Source of the DNA: RYN-124 sp033851845
GTDB lineage: Bacteria > Actinomycetota > Actinomycetes > Mycobacteriales > SCTD01
Length of the DNA stretch: 64,000 bases
Direction of reading: 5' to 3'
Assembly: GCA_033851845.1 (NCBI GenBank)
Contig: JAWWOH010000104.1
Coordinates: forward strand, 1 to 64,000
The notes below the pieces were generated by a model that searched no databases, was not told where the DNA came from, and was given only the letters and a program-made list of their open reading frames with translations. How positions within the stretch are numbered: position 1 is the first letter of the stretch; each line of letters begins with the position of its first letter. The position numbers and the translations under genes are program-made. Positions 59,476 to 64,000 of this stretch are shown piece by piece.

Positions 59476-61086
59476 ATGCGCCGACCCACCATCGCCCTGA
59501 CCGCACTCGTCGCCGGCGGCGTGCTCGCCGCCCCTGGGCTCATCGGACTGGCCGGCGCGGCGCCGATCAAGACCGCCGCGGCGGGCTGCCCGGCTCCCCC
59601 GCAGCTCACGTTCGACGCGCCGACGTACGTCGACAAGACCCGGGCCGGCGGCGAGCCCTTGGTCTTCACCTACCCGACCGGACGGCTGCTCTACAGCGCG
59701 CATGCCGGCACGACGCACTTCTTCGCGCCGGAGGCACCGAACGCCGGCACGGCCGCCTTCGGCGAGAACTACACCGGGCAGACCTACATCTGGACCAGCG
59801 ACGACAACGGCAAGACCTGGACGTTCCGGCCGCGCGTCATCGCCCCCAGCGGCGCCCCGGCTTCGGGGTTCTCCGATCCCGAGTTCGCGATGGACAGCTC
59901 CGGCGGCCTGTACTTCTCCGAGATCAACCTCGCCAACGTCGCCGTCAGCAGCAGCCGCGAGGACCACGGCACGACGTGGAACCTGGAGAACTTCACCGGT
60001 GCGGTGCTCACCGACCGGCAGTGGATGGAAGCCGACCGAAAGGGCGAGCTGTACTTCGTTGCGAACGGCCAGCCCGGCGGCACCGGCATCCCGCCCGGCG
60101 TCGAGAGCGGTCACTACATCAGCAAGAGCACCGACGGCGGGAAGACCTTCACGGCGAGCATCCCCGACACCGTCGGCGGCCAGGGTCTCGGTGACCTGCG
60201 CGTCGACAAGCGAACCGGCACGGTCTACGAGGCGCACTACGACGGCAACAAGCTCTCCCTTGCCGCCTTCCGCAAGGCCCGCACGGGTGACCTGAAGGCG
60301 ACGGACACCAACGTCGTCGCCGAGGGCGTCAAGATGCTGGCGCACTGGCCGGCCTTCGACCTCGACCCCGACGGCAACATCTACATCACGTGGGACGAGA
60401 GCGGCCATGGCGACCGCGACGCCGGCATCTACTACTCGCGTTCCACCGACGGCGGCCGGACCTGGGCCACGCCCGTCCGCGTCGACCCTGACGACAACAC
60501 CGACATCTGGCCGTGGATCGGCGTGGGCGACGACGGCCGGGTCGGCATCGCGTGGTTCGGCGCGGACAAGAAGCTGCCCAACCAGGACGCCCAGACCACC
60601 GGCACCTACGGGTGGCGGGTCTTCGGCGCCGTGACGACGACCGGACTCGGCTGCGCCGCCAGCAAGACGCCGAGCTTCAGCGTCGCGATCGCCACGAAGG
60701 ACCCGATCCACACCGGCACGATCTGCCAGGGGGGCACGGTCTGCCAGGCTCAGCTGATCGACCGCCGGCTCGGCGACTACTTCTCGGTCGACGTCGACGG
60801 CACCGGCCGGCTGTGGGCCGGCTACTCCGACACCCGGGTTCCCGGCTCGGTGTCGCTGCCGGCCTTCGTCCGGCAGCAGGGCGGGCCGTCGCTGCTGCTT
60901 CCGAAGAGGCGGGGTACGACGCCGACGGCAACGACCGGGCGGCCCCCGGTTGCGGTCGACCCCGCCAGCACACCCCGAGCCTCGGGCGGCGGCTCCCTGG
61001 CCGGCACCGGTCCGGGTGCACAGCTCCCGGTCGCGGCTGCGCTGATGATCGTCGGCGCACTCCTGCTGCGCCGCCGCCGGGTTTAG
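59476..61086 (+). CDS. Secreted BNR/sialidase-like repeat protein with LAxTG sorting signal
   Basis: A 536-residue exported protein. The signal peptide runs to about residue 29 (GLAGAAP). Asp-box (BNR) repeats are visible as SDDNGKTW, STDGGKTF and STDGGRTW, predicting a six-bladed beta-propeller; a true sialidase arginine triad is not evident, so enzymatic activity is unsure. The C-terminus has a Thr/Pro/Ser-rich spacer, SLAGTGPGAQ, a hydrophobic helix and RRRRV, a sortase signal of the LAxTG (class E) type. Its stop codon overlaps that of thiE. Confidence 0.82.
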   Translation: MRRPTIALTALVAGGVLAAPGLIGLAGAAPIKTAAAGCPAPPQLTFDAPTYVDKTRAGGEPLVFTYPTGRLLYSAHAGTTHFFAPEAPNAGTAAFGENYTGQTYIWTSDDNGKTWTFRPRVIAPSGAPASGFSDPEFAMDSSGGLYFSEINLANVAVSSSREDHGTTWNLENFTGAVLTDRQWMEADRKGELYFVANGQPGGTGIPPGVESGHYISKSTDGGKTFTASIPDTVGGQGLGDLRVDKRTGTVYEAHYDGNKLSLAAFRKARTGDLKATDTNVVAEGVKMLAHWPAFDLDPDGNIYITWDESGHGDRDAGIYYSRSTDGGRTWATPVRVDPDDNTDIWPWIGVGDDGRVGIAWFGADKKLPNQDAQTTGTYGWRVFGAVTTTGLGCAASKTPSFSVAIATKDPIHTGTICQGGTVCQAQLIDRRLGDYFSVDVDGTGRLWAGYSDTRVPGSVSLPAFVRQQGGPSLLLPKRRGTTPTATTGRPPVAVDPASTPRASGGGSLAGTGPGAQLPVAAALMIVGALLLRRRRV

Positions 61087-61739
61087 GCCTCGTCGAGCCG
61101 GCGGGTGAGGTCGGCAGCCGCCGCATGCGGGTCGGCGGCCTCCGTCAGCGCCCGGACCACGACGACGCGACGCGCGCCGGCCTCGAGGACCTGGTCGAGG
61201 TTGGCGGCGTCGATGCCGCCGATCGCGAACCACGGCCGTGGGCTGGCCACCTCGGCCGCCACCTGCAGCAGCGGCAGGCCCGGCGCCGGCCGGCCAGGCT
61301 TCGTCGGAGTCGGCCAGGTCGGCCCGACGCAGAAGTAGTCGACCCCCGACTCCAGCGCCGCGGCGCGAACCTGCTGCTCGTCGTGCGTCGAGCGGCCGAT
61401 CAGCACGTCGTTGCCGAGCAGCGCGCGGGCCGCCGCCACCGGCAGGTCGTCCTGGCCGAGATGCAGGACATCGGGTCGTACGACGGCGGCGATGTCGGCG
61501 CGGTCGTTGACCGACCACAGCGCGCCGTGCTTCTCGGCCGCCTCGGAGAACACCTCGCACAGCGCGATCTCGTCGCGCGCCTCGAGACCCTTCTCGCGCA
61601 GCTGGACGCAATCGACGCCGCCGGCCAGGACGGCGTCGAGGAACTCGGGCAGGTCGCCGCGGTCACGGCGGGCGTCCGTGCACAGGTAGAGCCGCGCCGC
61701 GGCGAGCCGCTCGCGACGGGCTGGGCCGACGTCAGCCAC
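61083..61739 (-). CDS. thiE: Thiamine-phosphate synthase ThiE
   Basis: Joins HMP-PP and the thiazole phosphate to make thiamine monophosphate. The 218-residue TIM barrel shows ARLYLCTDARRDRGDL, VDCVQLREKGLEARDE, LWSVNDRADIA, VLHLGQDDLP, LIGRSTHDEQQV, DYFCVGPTWPTPTKPG and FAIGGIDAANL, all ThiE landmarks. GTG 61739 overlaps the thiS end by 8 bases. The stop overlaps the stop of the convergent BNR gene. Confidence 0.94.
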   Translation of the reverse strand: MADVGPARRERLAAARLYLCTDARRDRGDLPEFLDAVLAGGVDCVQLREKGLEARDEIALCEVFSEAAEKHGALWSVNDRADIAAVVRPDVLHLGQDDLPVAAARALLGNDVLIGRSTHDEQQVRAAALESGVDYFCVGPTWPTPTKPGRPAPGLPLLQVAAEVASPRPWFAIGGIDAANLDQVLEAGARRVVVVRALTEAADPHAAAADLTRRLDEA

Positions 61740-61932
61740 CGGCCACCGCCCGCACCAGCTCGAGCCGGTCTCCGTCGCCGAGCCGCGCCGCGGCCAGCTC
61801 CGACCGCAGCAGCGCCGTGCCGTTGTGCTCCACGACGACGCTGCCGACCCGCAGGCCCAGCGACTCGAGCAGCGCCGGCAGCGCGATGCCGTCGGCAACG
61901 TCGGTCGGCGTGCCGTTGATGACGAGCTGCAC
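61732..61932 (-). CDS. thiS: Sulfur carrier protein ThiS
   Basis: A 66-residue ubiquitin-fold sulfur carrier for thiazole synthesis starting VQLVINGTPTDVADGIALPA and ending RAVAGG, with the essential C-terminal Gly-Gly that becomes a thiocarboxylate. GTG 61932 shares one base with the stop of the upstream Rv2175c-like gene (TAGTG). Thiazole synthase (thiG) and thiO are absent from the cluster and must be elsewhere. Confidence 0.9.
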   Translation of the reverse strand: MQLVINGTPTDVADGIALPALLESLGLRVGSVVVEHNGTALLRSELAAARLGDGDRLELVRAVAGG

Positions 61933-62264
61933 TAGAAGCCTGCCGCCTGGGCCCGCCGCTTGACCTCGGTGCCGCGGTTCTCCCGCAGGGCCTGCAGCGG
62001 GGTGCCGGGCAACGAGTCGTCGGCCGTCGTCAGCCAGCGCAGCGCCTCCTCGTCGGAGTACTTCGCGTCCCGCAGCAGGGTGATCACCGCCGGCAGGTGC
62101 TTGACCGGCTGACCGTCCTCGTCGAGCTGCTCGTCGAGGATGCACAGGATCTCGTCCCCGGGGCGTCGCACCGCAAGGACCCGCCCGTCCTTCAGCAGCT
62201 GACGGACCGCCATGATGTCGCGGCCGGTGCGCTCCGCGACGTCGGGCAACGCAAGCAGCTCCAT
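61932..62264 (-). CDS. Rv2175c-like winged-helix DNA-binding protein
   Basis: A 110-residue protein starting MELLALPDVAERTGRDIMAV, an excisionase-like helix-turn-helix, followed by VRQLLKDGRVLAVRRPGDEI and a helical C-terminus with DAKYSDEEALRWLTTADDSL. This matches the mycobacterial Rv2175c family, described as DNA-binding and a Ser/Thr kinase substrate. A leaderless -10 (TAGTCT) is seven bases before the ATG. It is translationally coupled to thiS. Confidence 0.85.
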   Translation of the reverse strand: MELLALPDVAERTGRDIMAVRQLLKDGRVLAVRRPGDEILCILDEQLDEDGQPVKHLPAVITLLRDAKYSDEEALRWLTTADDSLPGTPLQALRENRGTEVKRRAQAAGF

Positions 62265-62271
62265 GTCCCCG

Positions 62272-62297
62272 AGACTAGGTGTTGCACGCAGTACGGT
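62272..62297. promoter_or_regulatory. Divergent leaderless promoters of the Rv2175c-like and membrane protein genes
   Basis: Minus-strand TAGTCT (62272-62277) is seven bases before the ATG at 62264, and plus-strand TACGGT (62292-62297) is six bases before the ATG at 62304. The 39-base gap therefore holds both promoters, and neither gene has a Shine-Dalgarno. Confidence 0.55.
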
Positions 62298-62303
62298 CCC
62301 CGC

Positions 62304-62759
62304 ATGACCGAGCAACCACCCCCCACCGACCGGCCCGCCGATGACGGCGGCGACGACGTGCTCGACGACCCCTGGCACGACTCGTTGGTCGAGGCCGGCG
62401 ACGCCTTCGGCGCCACCGAGGTCGTGGCCGTCGTGGCCTTCGTGCTGGCGCTGTCGTCGGTGTTCAGCTGGGGTCTGCTCGACGGGAACGCCTACATCTC
62501 GCCGTTCATCGACGCACTGAGCGACAACGCGAACAAGACCGCCCTGGTCCTCGGCCCGGTGATCGGGGCCGTGCTGGCCCTGGTGCCGGTCTGGATGGGC
62601 TGGCTGGCCAGCGCGCGCTCTCTGGCGGACGACCCGCGATGGGTGATCGTGCTGGCCCGCAGCGCCGTCATCCTCGGGCTGGCATCTGGCTTTCTGCACC
62701 TCGTCGTCGCCGTGCTGATGGCCGCCCAGGACGGCGAGGTCCGCATCAGCAGCATCTGA
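62304..62759 (+). CDS. Hypothetical membrane protein
   Basis: A 151-residue protein with an acidic, Asp/Pro-rich N-terminus (MTEQPPPTDRPADDGGDDVL) and three predicted transmembrane helices (about 40-62, 80-105 and 117-142). No catalytic motif. Family not recognised. The last 14 bases overlap the 3' end of the convergent oxidoreductase gene. Confidence 0.75.
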   Translation: MTEQPPPTDRPADDGGDDVLDDPWHDSLVEAGDAFGATEVVAVVAFVLALSSVFSWGLLDGNAYISPFIDALSDNANKTALVLGPVIGAVLALVPVWMGWLASARSLADDPRWVIVLARSAVILGLASGFLHLVVAVLMAAQDGEVRISSI

Positions 62760-63720
62760 CGACCGCGCCGCTCGCGGCACTCGCCCGGATGGCGTCGAGC
62801 ACCGCCGCGGTGTCGCGGGACTCCGCAAGCGGCAGGACCCAGCCGGGTCCGCCGGTCAGGACAGCAGAGAGCTCCTCGACCATCAGCTGGTAGGCGTTCG
62901 CCGCCGGCACGGGGATGCGCTCCGTGCCGCGTCCGTCCGAGACCATCAGCTCCGTCACGTCGTCCGTCCACGACGTGTACGGGGCATCGCGCAGCTCCAT
63001 CTCGCCCTGCTCGCCGCGGATGACGAGCCACTGGCCGTTGGCGCCCTCGATGCCGGCACGCACCTCGGCCTGGGCGCCGTCCGGCCACTCCAGGATCGCT
63101 TCGGTCGTCAGATCGACACCCGACGATCCGTACGCCGATCGAGCGCTGACGTGCGAAGGCAGCCCGGCAGCAATCGCCCAGAGGCACGCGGACACGGCGT
63201 AGCAGCCCACGTCGTACAGCGCACCGCCGCCGCGAGCGGGATCGAGCCGGTAGTTGCCGGCCAGCCGACCGTCGAAGGTGAAGCCGGCCGCGACGTGCCG
63301 GATCGGGCCGAGGTCGGGCAGCCGCTCCTGGGCCAGCCGGATCCGGGGATGCCAGCGGTACCAGGACGCCTCGACCAGCAACCGGCCGGTCTCGGCCGAC
63401 ACAGCTCTCAGCTCGTCGACCTCGGCCGTCGACAGCGCGAGCGGCTTCTCGCAGAGCACCGCCTTGCCGGCCCGCATCGCTGCGACAGACCAAGGCAGGT
63501 GCTGCTCGTTGCTCAACGAGATGTAGACCGCATCGACGTCGTCATCGGCGAGCAGCTCCGCGTAGCCGGCGTACGCCGAGACCGGACCGAGCGCGCGGGC
63601 CCGGTCGATGTCGCGGGCGGCGACCGCCTGAAGCGATGCACCGGCAGCCGCGTGCACCGCCGGCGCAAGTGCACCCGTGGCGATCCCACCGGCCCCGAGG
63701 AAGCCCCATCGCACCGTCAC
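62746..63720 (-). CDS. Gfo/Idh/MocA-family NAD(P)-dependent oxidoreductase
   Basis: A 324-residue enzyme with a Rossmann N-terminal domain (VRWGFLGAGGIATGALAPAV), the EKPLALS motif containing the catalytic-region Lys, and a C-terminal alpha/beta substrate domain with GGGALYDVGCYAVSACLW. Substrates are usually sugars or polyols; none can be named. GTG 63720 overlaps the stop of the preceding oxidoreductase gene by four bases, so the two form an operon and may catalyse linked steps. Confidence 0.9.
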   Translation of the reverse strand: MTVRWGFLGAGGIATGALAPAVHAAAGASLQAVAARDIDRARALGPVSAYAGYAELLADDDVDAVYISLSNEQHLPWSVAAMRAGKAVLCEKPLALSTAEVDELRAVSAETGRLLVEASWYRWHPRIRLAQERLPDLGPIRHVAAGFTFDGRLAGNYRLDPARGGGALYDVGCYAVSACLWAIAAGLPSHVSARSAYGSSGVDLTTEAILEWPDGAQAEVRAGIEGANGQWLVIRGEQGEMELRDAPYTSWTDDVTELMVSDGRGTERIPVPAANAYQLMVEELSAVLTGGPGWVLPLAESRDTAAVLDAIRASAASGAVVRCC

Positions 63721-64000
63721 GCCGGCGGGGTGACCGGCCGGCCGCCGTCGCGTGCAGACTCGGTCGCGGCCTGCATCACCGCGATGTTGCGACGCGAGCC
63801 GGCCGGCGTCACCTCCATCGGCTCGCCCGACAGCAGCTGGTCGGCGAGCTGGCGGTGGAACGGCTCCACCGGTGCGGCCGGGATCGACATCAACGTCTCC
63901 GACGTACCGCCGCTGCCGTCCGGGGTGAACAGCCGCAGCGCGGCCGGCGCATCGCTGTGCGCGAGCCGGTCCTCCAGCAGCGTGCCGATCTCGCTGCGAC
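63717..64000 (-). CDS. Gfo/Idh/MocA-family oxidoreductase (C-terminal part, cut by window end)
   Basis: The last 93 residues of a gene continuing beyond the window. The readable end includes VEPFHRQLADQLLSGEPMEV and RRNIAVMQAATESARDGG, the usual C-terminal helix of Gfo/Idh/MocA enzymes where the final helix packs beside the cofactor domain. It is upstream of, and overlaps by four bases with, the complete family member. Confidence 0.75.
   Translation of the reverse strand, partial: RSEIGTLLEDRLAHSDAPAALRLFTPDGSGGTSETLMSIPAAPVEPFHRQLADQLLSGEPMEVTPAGSRRNIAVMQAATESARDGGRPVTPPA

Noticed and set aside
1..64000. tRNA genes, rRNA, insertion sequences, CRISPR arrays, prophage genes
   Set aside because: No cloverleaf, transposase, repeat-spacer pattern or phage gene was recognised; intergenic gaps are short and accounted for.

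Overview
The window is chromosomal DNA from a very GC-rich actinobacterium. The evidence is a full actinobacterial division/cell-wall (dcw) cluster, a MurE with the DAP-type DNPR motif, frequent GTG starts with 4-base stop/start overlaps, many leaderless genes with TAnnnT boxes 6-7 bases before the start codon, a mycobacterial-type SOS box, and families typical of the phylum (SAV_6107-type HEPN, DUF3040, Rv2175c-like, TgpA). From memory, the order dcw ... metF-like, idsA, mannosyltransferase, Rv2175c-like resembles Mycobacterium tuberculosis Rv2150c-Rv2175c with extra cassettes inserted. The genus cannot be fixed from the sequence.

Region 1 (1-16.5 kb, minus strand): the dcw cluster reads mraZ, a small membrane protein, rsmH, ftsL, ftsI, murE, murF, mraY, murD, ftsW, murG, murC, ftsQ, then a PAS-GGDEF diguanylate cyclase, then ftsZ (cut by the window start). 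Four 10-base-spaced MraZ boxes lie upstream of mraZ. Region 2 (16.7-27 kb): a moxR/DUF58/TgpA operon, several small proteins, DNA polymerase IV, a methyltransferase and a secreted peptidase-like protein. Region 3 (27.2-32.7 kb): an error-prone polymerase cassette (DUF6504, HEPN, dnaE2) divergent from ogt, with a perfect SOS box in a 30-base palindrome between them and a structured 5' leader.

Region 4 (32.7-37.9 kb): secreted proteins, an MBL-fold hydrolase, a lipoprotein and a membrane adenylate cyclase. Region 5 (37.9-49 kb): a sulfur-assimilation locus. cysC-cysD-cysN-sORF-ssuA-ssuB-ssuC-cysG-cbiX run on the minus strand; sulfite reductase and a zinc-ribbon protein run on the plus strand; cysH lies further right. 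The two divergent arms each begin with a short, apparently leaderless leader peptide sharing the core RLHVDLQRVxSAxC. A third Cys-containing small ORF is coupled to cysN just before ssuA. In each case the leader RNA can pair with sequence at or beside the next gene's ribosome-binding site. This looks like a coordinated cysteine-responsive attenuation system and is the most interesting thing in the window.

Region 6 (49-64 kb): a deacylase/GNAT operon, a SIMPL protein, divergent leaderless metF and prenyl synthase genes, an EAL phosphodiesterase (possible counterpart to the GGDEF protein), a SEC-C methionine aminopeptidase, a penicillin-acylase-like exoprotein with an LPxTG tail, a GT-C mannosyltransferase, a BNR-repeat exoprotein with an LAxTG tail, an Rv2175c-like/thiS/thiE operon, and two Gfo/Idh oxidoreductases, the last cut by the window end. 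I saw no tRNA, rRNA, IS element or CRISPR array.
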